DNA from: Aliidiomarina indica
GTDB lineage: Bacteria > Pseudomonadota > Gammaproteobacteria > Enterobacterales > Alteromonadaceae
Direction: 5' to 3'
DNA: 64,000 nucleotides
NCBI RefSeq assembly: GCF_015354615.1
Contig: NZ_JACAVQ010000006.1
Coordinates: forward strand, 96,335 to 160,334
Part shown: piece after piece, positions 32,326-41,028 of the stretch
How positions within the stretch are numbered: position 1 is the first letter of the stretch
Layout: each line of letters opens with the position of its first letter
The notes under the pieces: model-generated
What the model was told of the DNA's origin: nothing
What the model saw: only the letters and a program-made list of their open reading frames with translations
The model's database searches: none
Translations under genes and position numbers: made by a program

Positions 32326-32808
32326 ATGAAATTATCATTTAGAACGCACCGCGTTATGTCCTATCAGCGTGCGACCGGCGCCGTGATCGGATTGATGCTA
32401 ACGCTCTCGCTTGCAGCCTGTGGCCCTACTTATGGTCCAGAGCTTCGCGGCGAATGGAAGATTAAACAAATCCATACTACTGCGGCGGCCGATCTTGATT
32501 CGGGGCGAGCATTGGAATGGTTGGGTTATAGTGCTTATTTTGAAGAGCGCCGTATTCGCTTTAGTAAGTACGACTGTCGAGATCCGGGTATGACCACGGA
32601 TTGGCAACAGTGGGGCTTAGTGGCAAATCGTATTGGTGTGAATCCCGACCTTTTTGGGACCCGCAGCGATACGCCCGTGCAATTGCTTTATATCGAGTGC
32701 GATGGGGAAGATTGGTTTACGCCGGGTGCGGAATTAATTCGCTTGGATGATGAGCGTCTGCTCATGGCATATCGAGGCGTTATTTTCGAGTTTCGCCAAG
32801 AGCGCTAA
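32326..32808 (+). CDS. Predicted lipoprotein
   Basis: 160 residues. The N-terminal hydrophobic stretch ends in the lipobox LAAC (Cys near residue 32), so the protein is likely lipid-anchored. The mature part opens ELRGEWKIKQI and contains two further cysteines. No family recognised. Met11 could be the start. A perfect small hairpin (CGGAGT CTAA ACTCCG, 32299-32314) runs into its GGAG ribosome site at 32314-32317 and might tune translation. Confidence 0.75.
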   Translation: MKLSFRTHRVMSYQRATGAVIGLMLTLSLAACGPTYGPELRGEWKIKQIHTTAAADLDSGRALEWLGYSAYFEERRIRFSKYDCRDPGMTTDWQQWGLVANRIGVNPDLFGTRSDTPVQLLYIECDGEDWFTPGAELIRLDDERLLMAYRGVIFEFRQER

Positions 32809-32948
32809 CCATCAGTAACAGGCTCGACAGCTTCGCGGGCCTCTTCTTCGAGAGCTTCAGACCACGTTGAACGATTACTACAGGTATTCAAAATAAGGAT
32901 GGTTGCGATCACAATGATTATCGCTGCAACTATTTCTACTTTTTTCAT
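32805..32948 (-). CDS. 47-residue membrane peptide downstream of 6S RNA
   Basis: A short open frame (MKKVEIVAAIIIVIATIL...) with one strong hydrophobic helix (about 5-22), a cysteine after it, and an acidic tail (EALEEEAREAVE). AGGGTTTAAGCG precedes the ATG. It begins 33 bp beyond the 3' end of 6S RNA on the same strand, and its stop overlaps the lipoprotein stop from the other strand. Composition and ribosome site make it a credible small gene; I know no homologue. Confidence 0.6.
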   Translation of the reverse strand: MKKVEIVAAIIIVIATILILNTCSNRSTWSEALEEEAREAVEPVTDG

Positions 32949-32980
32949 CGCTTAAACCCTAGTTACATTCGTCGTAAAGG

Positions 32981-33163
32981 TGTTCTCCAAGGTGCCGCTG
33001 CATCGTGTCAGCCCTTGAACCCATTGGTTCAAGGCGGGTGCTGGAGATACTACCGCAGGCTTCCCGATACGGGTCGGGCTTGCACACAGGTAGTTCAACA
33101 GGACCCTATACTAAGAGTATCGGCTCAGGGACATTCACATGCTGGCAAACACCCCAGAGAACA
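32981..33163 (-). ncRNA. ssrS: 6S RNA
   Basis: On the minus strand the region starts GTTCTCTGGGGTG and ends GGTG..GGAGAAC-type sequence that pairs with it (GTTCTC at both ends, about 183 nt apart). Inside are the conserved GTCCCTGAGCCGATA near the 5' side and CTTGAACCAATGGGTTCAAG near the 3' side, both hallmarks of gammaproteobacterial 6S RNA. It binds sigma-70 RNA polymerase in stationary phase. It lies downstream of zapA on the same strand, as in E. coli. A TATGAT -10 (33174-33179 on the complement) lies about 10 bp before the presumed start. Confidence 0.92.
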
Positions 33164-33198
33164 AAGCCAGTGTATCATATTCTGTCTGTAGCCTGTAC

Positions 33199-33346
33199 CC
33201 AACGCATTGCGTTGGTTCGTTATTGGTTCGGGCCTCGGGTTTCTTATCGGCACCTGACCAACGCGGTGCGTTGGCTACCTAATCTCGCTGAGACCAACGC
33301 GGTGCGTTGGCTACGTATTCGCGCTGAGACCAACGCGGTGCGTTGG
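33199..33346. repeat. Cluster of four CCAACGC palindromes between 6S RNA and zapA
   Basis: Four copies of the 17-bp palindrome: 33199-33215 (centre AT), 33258-33274, 33294-33310 and 33330-33346 (all three with centre GG). The last three sit in 36-bp units that repeat GAGACCAACGCGGTGCGTTGGCTAC-like sequence. The last copy abuts the zapA stop codon. Reading through the array gives a repetitive spurious peptide, so I do not call a gene here. Confidence 0.85.
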
Positions 33347-33724
33347 CTACTGTTCTTGATCGGATCGGGAGGGTTGTTCTTCTTCCGTGAGCTCAAGTGC
33401 GTGTGTTTCCGCGATTTGTTTCTCAGCAGCACGGGGATCACCGATGGCCTTCTCGATAGTGGCTTGCAATAAACTAATCTTATCCTCAAGCGCTGCAATT
33501 TTTTTGGTTTCAACAGCCCGATCTTGAATCCACTCATGACATAAATTGAGGGCCGCCATGATAGCGATTTGCTCCATATTCGTGAGCTTGGTCGAAGTAC
33601 GCGTTTCTACCATGCGCTCGTCGAGTTGTTTGGCAGCTTCGCGCAACGCTGTTTCTTGACCATCCGGGCACATTACCCGATAGCTACGGTCTAGAATTTT
33701 GATGTCTACGACATTACTACTCAT
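33347..33724 (-). CDS. zapA: Cell division protein ZapA
   Basis: 125 residues from ATG 33724, preceded by GGGAG. The N-terminal half (VDIKILDRSYRVMCPDGQE, LREAAKQLDERM) is the ZapA fold, which bundles FtsZ filaments. The C-terminal half forms a coiled coil (AALEDKISLLQATIEKA) and ends in an acidic tail somewhat longer than in E. coli (109 residues). It is divergent from the UPF0149 gene, with 6S RNA behind it. Confidence 0.92.
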   Translation of the reverse strand: MSSNVVDIKILDRSYRVMCPDGQETALREAAKQLDERMVETRTSTKLTNMEQIAIMAALNLCHEWIQDRAVETKKIAALEDKISLLQATIEKAIGDPRAAEKQIAETHALELTEEEQPSRSDQEQ

Positions 33725-33980
33725 GTCACGCTCCCTCAAATCAACATATAGTGGTGAGTATAGTCCGTTTCTGAATCAACGAAAATGCCATAAAAATTTG
33801 ATTTTCTCGTGTTCACTGCGGGGTGTCGCTACCGTGCGGACGACTAGCCGCAGGATAGCCCTAGTGCTGAGAAGTTGCAATGCCTCTGCGCAAGTAGTTT
33901 TGTAAGCCGATTTCTGGCTGAGAAGCGCAAGCAATGGTAGCATTAGGAATGTGATACCTATCCAAATTGGACCGATTAAT

Positions 33981-34553
33981 ATGAGTGAATCAAGTTCACA
34001 GTGGTTTGAGAAACTAACCCGACTCTTAGCCCAAGAGAATGTTATTGTCAGCGCTTCTGAGATGCACGGCATGCTTACGGGCCTGGTGGCCAGCAGCGCG
34101 CCCAGTAAAGAGCGTGATTGGCTGTTAGCACTATCAGACCTAACCCACGAGGGTGAAAAGTTTAGTGCAACACTGATCCACGAACTTGAAGCGCTGCATA
34201 CCCATACTGTTTCGGGCTTAGAATGTCCTGATTTAAGCTTCCAGATGGTGCTGCCCAGTGATGATGAGCCTTTAGAAGATCGCGTCATTGCTCTCACCGA
34301 GTGGACGCAGTGCTTTTTAGTTGGATTCGGTATCCATCAGCAGAACCTTGCTAAAGCCTCTGAAGATCTAAAAGAAGCCATTCAAGATATGGCAGAAATC
34401 TCGAAGCTCTCAAGTGATGTGATGACGGGTGAGGAAGACGAGCGCGCGTTTTACGAAGTAAGTGAGTACGTACGTATCACGGCCATTATGTGTTTTAACG
34501 AGTTAAGCTCGGTATCGACACCGGTAGCCCCAATTAATCAAACGATTCATTAA
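33981..34553 (+). CDS. UPF0149 (YgfB/YecA-like) protein
   Basis: 190 residues. The motif SASEMHGMLTGLVAS and the C-terminal EYVRITAIMCFNEL are typical of UPF0149, a helical family. The function is not firmly known, although YgfB homologues affect stress and resistance gene expression in Pseudomonas. The neighbours zapA, pepP, ubiH and ubiI match the E. coli ygfB locus. A GTG at 33951 is an alternative start; ATG 33981 fits homologues better. The 226 bp between zapA and this gene hold no further gene. Confidence 0.88.
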   Translation: MSESSSQWFEKLTRLLAQENVIVSASEMHGMLTGLVASSAPSKERDWLLALSDLTHEGEKFSATLIHELEALHTHTVSGLECPDLSFQMVLPSDDEPLEDRVIALTEWTQCFLVGFGIHQQNLAKASEDLKEAIQDMAEISKLSSDVMTGEEDERAFYEVSEYVRITAIMCFNELSSVSTPVAPINQTIH

Positions 34554-34578
34554 TCTGTTCTGTTGAGGACTCTGCGTT

Positions 34579-35949
34579 ATGCCACAGGCGGCTGAATACC
34601 AAAAAAGGCGGCAAGCCTTTATGCAATCCATGAACTCTCAGGGCGTGGCTATTTTTCCCGCCGCCAGTGAGGTGATTCGCAGTCGTGATACGCATTTTCC
34701 TTTTCGCCAAGACAGTGACTTCTTCTATCTGACCGGTATTAACGAACCGGATGCCGTGCTTGTGCTTATGCCGGATACAGAAACCCCAGAGGTGTTATTT
34801 GTACTGCCGCGTGATGCCCATGCGGAGGTTTGGCATGGCCGCCGACTTGGGTGCGACAAGGCGCAAGAAATTTCTGGAGTGAGCCACTGTTATAGTTTGG
34901 ACACCCTTGATGTTCAGTTGCCTGATTTTCTCAATGGCAGCGAGCATTTGTACTTTGCCTTTGATCAGTTTCCTAAGTTTGAAGCAGATCTGCGAGAGCA
35001 CCTGCGTAACTTGCGTTCAGCGCCAAAACGCACAAAAACGGCACCGGCGCATTGGCACGATAGTCGTCCGCACGTGCATCAACAGCGTTTAATAAAGTCC
35101 GAGGCGGAAATTGCCTTGATGCAACAAGCCGCAGATATCAGCGTGACGGCGCACAAGCGAGCGATGCAAAGCGTGCAGCCGGGTGTTTTTGAGTACCAAA
35201 TCGATGCGCTTCTCAGCCATGAGTTTATGCATCAGGGAGGCAGTGGCCCCGCTTATGGTTCCATTGTCGGTGGTGGCGAAAATGCCTGTATCTTACATTA
35301 CACGGCCAATACCGATGTGCTGAAAGACGGTGATTTACTGCTGATCGATGCGGGTTGTGAATATCAGGGGTATGCCGCGGATATTACCCGCACGTTTCCG
35401 GTAAATGGTAAATTTAGCCGGGCGCAACGGGCCATTTATGAATTGGTACTGGCGGCCCAGGAAGCGGCATTTGCGCTGATTAAGCCAGGAAGCTCGCTTC
35501 CTAAAGCGCAAGATGCGGCAGTAAAGGTACTCACTGAAGGATTGCTGCACCTTGGTATTCTCAAAGGCAGTGTGCAACAGCATCTTGACGAGCAAAGCTG
35601 CCGGCGTTTCTTCATTCATGGGTTAGGCCATTGGTTGGGCTTAGATGTTCACGATGTGGGCACATACCAAACAGATGGCATCCCCATAAAGCTGCAGCCG
35701 GGCATGGTGCTCACCATTGAGCCAGGGTTATATTTTGCGCCGGATGACGACTCGGTTCCCGAGCAATACCGGGGCATGGGTATTCGCATTGAAGACGATT
35801 TATTAGTCACCAAGGATGGTTACTGCAACTTAACCGCCGGTGTGCCGAAAAGCGTTGAAGGCATTGAGGCACTCATGGCGAGCGGTCATCGCGATCGCGC
35901 AACCACGCGGCCCCAGCGTAACGAGGATTCCCAACGTGCGTCACGTTGA
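34579..35949 (+). CDS. pepP: Xaa-Pro aminopeptidase P
   Basis: 456 residues. Removes N-terminal residues linked to proline. The N-terminal domain has FPFRQDSDFFYLTG and WHGRRLG. The C-terminal pita-bread domain has the dimetal ligands in DAGCEYQGYAADITRTF, HGLGHWLGLDVHD, EPGLY and GIRIEDD. It is the head of a pepP-ubiH-ubiI operon. Its 3' end overlaps the ubiH start by 14 bp. Confidence 0.97.
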   Translation: MPQAAEYQKRRQAFMQSMNSQGVAIFPAASEVIRSRDTHFPFRQDSDFFYLTGINEPDAVLVLMPDTETPEVLFVLPRDAHAEVWHGRRLGCDKAQEISGVSHCYSLDTLDVQLPDFLNGSEHLYFAFDQFPKFEADLREHLRNLRSAPKRTKTAPAHWHDSRPHVHQQRLIKSEAEIALMQQAADISVTAHKRAMQSVQPGVFEYQIDALLSHEFMHQGGSGPAYGSIVGGGENACILHYTANTDVLKDGDLLLIDAGCEYQGYAADITRTFPVNGKFSRAQRAIYELVLAAQEAAFALIKPGSSLPKAQDAAVKVLTEGLLHLGILKGSVQQHLDEQSCRRFFIHGLGHWLGLDVHDVGTYQTDGIPIKLQPGMVLTIEPGLYFAPDDDSVPEQYRGMGIRIEDDLLVTKDGYCNLTAGVPKSVEGIEALMASGHRDRATTRPQRNEDSQRASR

Positions 35950-37126
35950 TATCGTTATCGCGGGTGGCGGACTTACCGGTTGTTTGGCCGCGTTAGTATT
36001 TGCCCGGCGTTATCCTGATTTATCAGTGGTTTTGCTCGATCACCAACAAGGGGCCACTTATCAAGACCCACGTGGTCTTGCGTTAGCGCTGCGTACACAG
36101 CAGGTGCTGGCGGATTATGGGGTGTGGCAGGGTGACTTGCAGCAAAGTGCGGCGATTGCCAATATTCATGTGTCCGAAACCGAAGGGCCGGGCACAATGA
36201 CCATGCATGCGGAGCGCGAGAATTTGCCCGCATTAGGGTACGTGGCGATGGCCGGGGTGTTGCAACAGGCGCTCGACCGTCGCTGTGCTGCGATTGCAAA
36301 AGAGCACAAAGAATTTAGCCACGAGCAGGGGGTTCATATCTCCGCCCTCAACGCCAATGAGAGCGGGTATCGGCTCTCCGTTGAGGGAATGGCAGAACCG
36401 CTCCAGTGTCGGTTATTGGTGGTGGCTGAAGGGTCGAATTCACACACCCGTCGGCTATTGGGCATAGAAATGACGCGTTCAGCCTATGATCAGGTGGCTC
36501 TGGCTGGCGTTGTCACTTATCAAAAACAGCACCAGGGTTGGGCTTACGAACGCTTTACCCCACATGGCCCAGCGGCCTTACTTCCGCAAGGCAAACAGCA
36601 AGCCGCATTGGTGTGGTGTATGCAGCCGGAGCGCGCGCAGGCACTACTGGCGCTTCCTGAAAAGGAGCAAGTTCGTGCGGTGCAAGCGATCTTTGGCGCA
36701 GCTCCAGGGCGCATTGAACAGGTTTCTTTGCAGGGACAATTTCCGTTGCAGTTAGCCTTGGCTGAGCGGTTTATTGGCCATCGGGCGGTAGTGATTGGCA
36801 ATGCATGCCACACGCTCCATCCTGTTGCAGGACAAGGCTATAATTTAGGGGTGCGCGATATCCTCGAGCTGGCACAGCAGTTAGATGCTCGGGATCCGGG
36901 CGCCATTGCAGGGCTTCAGGCCTATCGTCAGCAGCGACAACGGGATTACGCGGAAATTATTAGCCTCACCCACGGGTTGGTGAATATATTCTCAAATCCG
37001 AATCCGCTGCTTCGGCACGGTCGCAGTAAAGCGCTTTATGCCTTGCGTGCATGCAGTACCTTAAGCAAACCGCTGATGCGAAAGGCTATGGGTTTTCGCT
37101 CACTTTTCTCGTCGGCCGGGCAGTAA
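35936..37126 (+). CDS. ubiH: 2-octaprenyl-6-methoxyphenyl hydroxylase UbiH
   Basis: FAD-dependent hydroxylase of ubiquinone synthesis. The GTG start 35936 has GAGG 9 bp upstream and gives 396 residues with the FAD motif HVDIVIAGGGLTGCLAAL right at the N-terminus. An open frame continues upstream inside pepP but has no homologous sequence. Further motifs: the ribityl-binding GNACHTLHPVAGQGYNLGVRD near 285. It overlaps pepP by 14 bp and lies 14 bp before ubiI. Confidence 0.94.
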   Translation: MRHVDIVIAGGGLTGCLAALVFARRYPDLSVVLLDHQQGATYQDPRGLALALRTQQVLADYGVWQGDLQQSAAIANIHVSETEGPGTMTMHAERENLPALGYVAMAGVLQQALDRRCAAIAKEHKEFSHEQGVHISALNANESGYRLSVEGMAEPLQCRLLVVAEGSNSHTRRLLGIEMTRSAYDQVALAGVVTYQKQHQGWAYERFTPHGPAALLPQGKQQAALVWCMQPERAQALLALPEKEQVRAVQAIFGAAPGRIEQVSLQGQFPLQLALAERFIGHRAVVIGNACHTLHPVAGQGYNLGVRDILELAQQLDARDPGAIAGLQAYRQQRQRDYAEIISLTHGLVNIFSNPNPLLRHGRSKALYALRACSTLSKPLMRKAMGFRSLFSSAGQ

Positions 37127-37140
37127 CCACAGGATAAAAC

Positions 37141-38328
37141 ATGGCTATTATTCGAACGCAAATCATCGTAGTTGGCGGCGGCATGGTAGGACTCGCATTT
37201 GCGACTGCCATGGCCAAGCATGGACGCGATGTCGTGGTTATTGAAAAACAAGCCCGCAGTGGCGCCATGCCGGATAAACCAACCCTGCGCGTGTCGGCGT
37301 TAAACCATGCGGTGCGCACGTGGCTGCAAGAGCTCGGTGCATGGGAGCGTATTCCCGCCGATAAATGCGGCGATTATCAAGGGATGCACGTGTGGGAGCA
37401 CGATTCTTTCGGGCATATCCACTTCTCCGCCAATCAAGCTGATCTTGCCGATTTGGGCACCATTATAGAGAACGCGGTGGTTGAAGCTGCCTTGTGGCAA
37501 AGTGCCGAGGCCGCTGGCGTGCGCTTGCTCAGTGATGTCACTTTCACCACCCCGGAATATCATGAACACGATGTGAGTGTGCAACTGAGCAACAACGACG
37601 TCGTGATCGGGCAATTATTAATTGCTGCCGACGGTGGCCAATCGCGTTTACGCGGCATCTCCGGCACCCCAGTTCATCATCGCGACTATGAACAAGAAGG
37701 GGTGGTGTGTACCATTCAAAGCACGGAGCCACATCAGGGCATTGCCCGGCAAGTATTTTTGGGCGATGGGCCCTTGGCACTATTGCCGATGGCGGATCCG
37801 TTCCAGTGCTCTATTGTGTGGAGCACGCCCAAAGATAAAGCACAATCGCTGTTGGCACTAAGCGATAGCGCGTTTAATCAGGCCTTAACGGCGGCGTCCG
37901 ATGGCCAACTCGGTGTGCTCTCTGTGGTGAGCAAACGGGTGAGCTTCCCGTTAACCATGCGTTACGCAGAAGATTGGTTATATGGCCGGCAAGTGCTTAT
38001 GGGCGATGCTGCGCACACTATTCACCCATTGGCGGGGCAAGGCGCAAATTTGGGCTTCGGCGATGCCTTTGTATTGGCAGAGCGCTTGCGCAGTTTGGGA
38101 ACCTTAAATGGTCAATGGAATCAAGACGAACTGATGCGCGCCTTGCGCGGTTATCAGCGTGCCCGAAAGGCCGCGGCGCTGCGGCACATTGCAGTGATGG
38201 AAGGCTTTCATCAATTGTTTACCAAGAAGCACCCGTTGGTGCGCTTAACGCGCGCCGCAGGCTTAGCCTTAACCCAAGAAATAAACCCACTAAAAGATTT
38301 CTTTTTAAACCAAGCGAATCACTTTTAG
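37141..38328 (+). CDS. ubiI: 2-octaprenylphenol hydroxylase UbiI (VisC)
   Basis: 395 residues, the same fold as UbiH. FAD motif IIVVGGGMVGLAFATAMAKHG at the N-terminus, and GDAAHTIHPLAGQGANLGFGD near 283. It adds the C5 hydroxyl in ubiquinone synthesis. UbiH and UbiI are the usual neighbouring pair behind pepP, so I assign the second gene to ubiI by order and similarity; the two are hard to tell apart from motifs alone. Confidence 0.9.
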   Translation: MAIIRTQIIVVGGGMVGLAFATAMAKHGRDVVVIEKQARSGAMPDKPTLRVSALNHAVRTWLQELGAWERIPADKCGDYQGMHVWEHDSFGHIHFSANQADLADLGTIIENAVVEAALWQSAEAAGVRLLSDVTFTTPEYHEHDVSVQLSNNDVVIGQLLIAADGGQSRLRGISGTPVHHRDYEQEGVVCTIQSTEPHQGIARQVFLGDGPLALLPMADPFQCSIVWSTPKDKAQSLLALSDSAFNQALTAASDGQLGVLSVVSKRVSFPLTMRYAEDWLYGRQVLMGDAAHTIHPLAGQGANLGFGDAFVLAERLRSLGTLNGQWNQDELMRALRGYQRARKAAALRHIAVMEGFHQLFTKKHPLVRLTRAAGLALTQEINPLKDFFLNQANHF

Positions 38329-38361
38329 GCGGTTTTGCGTCCGGTCAGGCCCAGATCCGTA

Positions 38362-39207
38362 TTAGGGATTTAAGAAATCACTTAAATACGAGAGCAAATG
38401 CTCGGAAGCGTCGTTGGGCGATTGGCTATGGCGCTCAAGATAAATCCCAACCGTGCCGAGTTGCGGAAGATCTGGGTGGCGAATTTCCACTAAATCACTC
38501 GGCAGCGAGCTTTTGGCCAGCACGGTAATGCCCAAATCACTTTTCAGTGCGCTGCTAATGCCAGTGAGATCGGAGTTGGTGTAAGTAATGCGACAGCTTC
38601 GTCCGCTGTGTTTTAATGCCTGCAAAGTACGCCGCCGATAAATGCAGCCTTCTGCGGCAAGCACCAAGGGCACCGGACCTTGCCAAATAAATTCGGAACG
38701 ACCGCTCACCCACACCAGCTGATCTTCTTTTACTTGCACCGCCGTTGGCGGCGCTTGCTCGGCCACGGTAAGAATGACATCAAAATGACCCCGACTGGCG
38801 CCAAGACGCAAATCACGACTTAGGGCAGAGGTTACTTCCAAGGTGATTTGCGGATAAGTTGCAGCAAACTGACCGAGCACGCGGGGTAATAGGGCCGTGG
38901 CAAACTCACTGGGAATGCCCAAACGCACCTGGCCGGAAATCGGTGTTTTCTCAAAGCGGGCTAGCAGTTGATCATGACTTTGCAGCAGTTGTCGGGCGCC
39001 TTGATACAATTCTTGTCCCGCGGCCGTTAGCTTAAGTTTGCCGCCCTCACGATCAAACAAAATAGCGTCGATTTGCTCTTCGAGTTTCTTTAACTGCAAA
39101 CTAATGGCCGGCTGTGAGCGCCCTAAGCGTTCACCAGCAAGGGTAAAGCTCTGTAAATCAGTAACCATGACAAAAGATCGAAGGCTCTCGAAGGATAAGT
39201 GTTTCAT
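38362..39207 (-). CDS. LysR-type transcriptional regulator (LrhA/HexA-like)
   Basis: 281 residues from ATG 39207. The helix-turn-helix (SFTLAGERLGRSQPAISLQLKKLEEQ) and the effector domain are standard for LysR regulators. The SQPAISLQLKKLE pattern recalls the LrhA/HexA branch. It is convergent with ubiI and divergent from gcvT, 185 bp apart. It could act on gcvTHP, but it does not look like GcvA, so this is only a possibility from position. Confidence 0.85.
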   Translation of the reverse strand: MKHLSFESLRSFVMVTDLQSFTLAGERLGRSQPAISLQLKKLEEQIDAILFDREGGKLKLTAAGQELYQGARQLLQSHDQLLARFEKTPISGQVRLGIPSEFATALLPRVLGQFAATYPQITLEVTSALSRDLRLGASRGHFDVILTVAEQAPPTAVQVKEDQLVWVSGRSEFIWQGPVPLVLAAEGCIYRRRTLQALKHSGRSCRITYTNSDLTGISSALKSDLGITVLAKSSLPSDLVEIRHPDLPQLGTVGIYLERHSQSPNDASEHLLSYLSDFLNP

Positions 39208-39317
39208 AGGACGCCCTAGTGTTCGTTGGTGCCACATTGCTGCGGTTAAGTATTTATTTTAGCAATGTTTAACGCCTCTGTATAAGAAAACTTAATACAG
39301 GTATTAGGGTTTTTAAT

Positions 39318-39346
39318 TTGTTGGCAACCTCTGAGCAACCTATAAT
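39318..39346 (+). promoter_or_regulatory. Promoter-like -35/-10 before gcvT
   Basis: TTGTTG (39318-39323), a 17-bp spacer and TATAAT (39341-39346), a good sigma-70 pattern, 47 bp before the gcvT start. No glycine riboswitch fold is evident in the short leader. Confidence 0.6.
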
Positions 39347-39392
39347 GAGGGCCATCGAATCGAACAAAAAACCAACAGAAGTGAAATACGCA

Positions 39393-40478
39393 ATGGCGCA
39401 ACGCACTCCGTTATACCCACAGCATCTTGCTGCTGGCGCAAAGATGGTCGATTTTCATGGCTGGGACATGCCGCTGAACTACGGCTCACAAATTGAAGAG
39501 CACCATGCAGTGCGTCGTGAAGTAGGCATGTTTGATGTGTCTCACATGACGATTGTTGATGTCACTGGTCCCGAAGCTAAAGCTTACCTGCGTCGGTTGT
39601 TAGCCAATGACGTTGAGAAATTAAAAGTCCCGGGTAAAGCACTGTACTCTGCCATGTTAAATGAAACCGGCGGTGTGATTGACGATTTGATTGTGTACTT
39701 CTTTAGCGATGTTTCTTATCGCTTGGTGGTTAACTCAGCAACCCGTGATAAAGATTTGCAGTGGCTTGAAAAGCAAGCGGGCGAATTTGATGTGGCCATT
39801 ACTGAGCGTACTGAATTTGCGATGCTGGCCGTGCAAGGCCCGCAAGCAAAAGAGAAAGTAAGTGTACTGATGAACGAAGATCAGCATGCGCTGGTAAGTG
39901 ACATGAAGCCGTTCTTTGGTATGCAGCTCGATGATTTATTTATCGCCACCACAGGTTACACCGGTGAAGCAGGCTACGAGCTAATTATTCCAGCCGACCA
40001 AGTGGGTCAGGTGTGGGATAAGCTGTTACAAGCAGGGGTTCACCCTTGTGGCTTGGGCGCACGTGATACGCTGCGCTTGGAAGCGGGCATGAACCTTTAT
40101 GGCCAAGATATGGACGAAAATGTATCGCCATTGGCTGCCAACATGGCGTGGTCGGTTGCGTTTGAGCCAAGTGAGCGTAACTTCGTAGGTCGTTCAGCGC
40201 TAGAAGAGCAAAAAGCTGCAGGTACAGAAAAACTGATTGGCTTGGTAATGGAAGAAAAAGGTGTTCTACGTGCCGGCCTAAAAGTAATTGTTGAGGGTGG
40301 TGAAGGCGTGATTACATCAGGCACTTTTTCGCCCACGTTAGGATACAGTGTCGCCATGGCTCGAGTCCCTCAGCCAGTAGGTGATACCGCGCAAGTGGAA
40401 ATGCGCAAAAAAATGGTTACAGTAAAGGTGGTGAAACCCTCCTTTGTTCGGCATGGCAAGGCGGTTGTTTCCGCTTAA
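39393..40478 (+). CDS. gcvT: Glycine cleavage system T protein (aminomethyltransferase)
   Basis: Releases ammonia and transfers the one-carbon unit from the lipoyl arm of GcvH to THF. From ATG 39393 ([15 protein letters not shown]) it has 361 residues, the family length. The frame is open to 39318, but that part covers the promoter. Motifs [13 protein letters not shown], the folate-site [12 protein letters not shown] and [14 protein letters not shown] are present. It heads gcvT-gcvH-gcvP. Confidence 0.95.
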   Translation: MAQRTPLYPQHLAAGAKMVDFHGWDMPLNYGSQIEEHHAVRREVGMFDVSHMTIVDVTGPEAKAYLRRLLANDVEKLKVPGKALYSAMLNETGGVIDDLIVYFFSDVSYRLVVNSATRDKDLQWLEKQAGEFDVAITERTEFAMLAVQGPQAKEKVSVLMNEDQHALVSDMKPFFGMQLDDLFIATTGYTGEAGYELIIPADQVGQVWDKLLQAGVHPCGLGARDTLRLEAGMNLYGQDMDENVSPLAANMAWSVAFEPSERNFVGRSALEEQKAAGTEKLIGLVMEEKGVLRAGLKVIVEGGEGVITSGTFSPTLGYSVAMARVPQPVGDTAQVEMRKKMVTVKVVKPSFVRHGKAVVSA

Positions 40479-40531
40479 ACTTCAGCACACATTTTTCAAC
40501 GGACTTAGTCTTTTGACACAAGGGTTACAAC

Positions 40532-40921
40532 ATGAGCAATGTACCAAACGAATTAAAATATGCGTCAACCCATGAATGGATTCGCGATGAAGGCGATGGC
40601 GTATACACAGTAGGCATCACAGATCACGCGCAAGAGCTATTAGGCGACATGGTGTTTGTTGAATTGCCAGAAGTTGGCGACAGCGTTGCAGCCGGCGACG
40701 ATTGCGCAGTAGCCGAATCGGTAAAAGCTGCCTCTGATATTTACGCACCTATTGCAGGTGAAATTATCGCTGTAAACGAAGAGCTAGAAGACTCACCAGA
40801 GTTAGTAAATAACGACCCATTTGGTGATGGTTGGTTATTTAAAATTAAAGCCGACGACGAGAGTGAAGTGGCAGGCCTGCTCGACGCAGAAGGTTATGCA
40901 GCTTCTATCGAAGAAGACTAA
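40532..40921 (+). CDS. gcvH: Glycine cleavage system H protein
   Basis: 129 residues. The lipoyl-bearing lysine lies in [15 protein letters not shown]. The protein shuttles the aminomethyl group between GcvP, GcvT and the L protein. 53 bp behind gcvT. Confidence 0.97.
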   Translation: MSNVPNELKYASTHEWIRDEGDGVYTVGITDHAQELLGDMVFVELPEVGDSVAAGDDCAVAESVKAASDIYAPIAGEIIAVNEELEDSPELVNNDPFGDGWLFKIKADDESEVAGLLDAEGYAASIEED

Positions 40922-40935
40922 CATCTTGAACACAG

Positions 40936-40962
40936 CAAGGCCCCGGTATTGCCGGGGCTTTG
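40936..40962 (+). terminator. Hairpin between gcvH and gcvP, likely attenuating
   Basis: AAGGCCCCGG, loop TATTG, CCGGGGCTT, followed by a weak T tract (TGTTGTT). It may lower transcription into gcvP or protect the gcvTH message rather than stop transcription fully. Confidence 0.6.
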
Positions 40963-41028
40963 TTGTTCATTAATCCAAGAACAAGGCAACTTGTTCATAC
41001 ACGCTGAAGCAATGCAGGTATAAGGTCA

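Noticed and set aside
33005..33472. Plus-strand open frame of 155 codons with repeated TNAVRWL peptides
   Set aside because: It runs through 6S RNA and the palindrome array, and its repeats are the translated palindromes. It also overlaps zapA on the other strand.
39238..39392. Glycine riboswitch before gcvT
   Set aside because: The transcribed leader from the -10 to the start codon is only about 47 bp and shows no tandem aptamer features.
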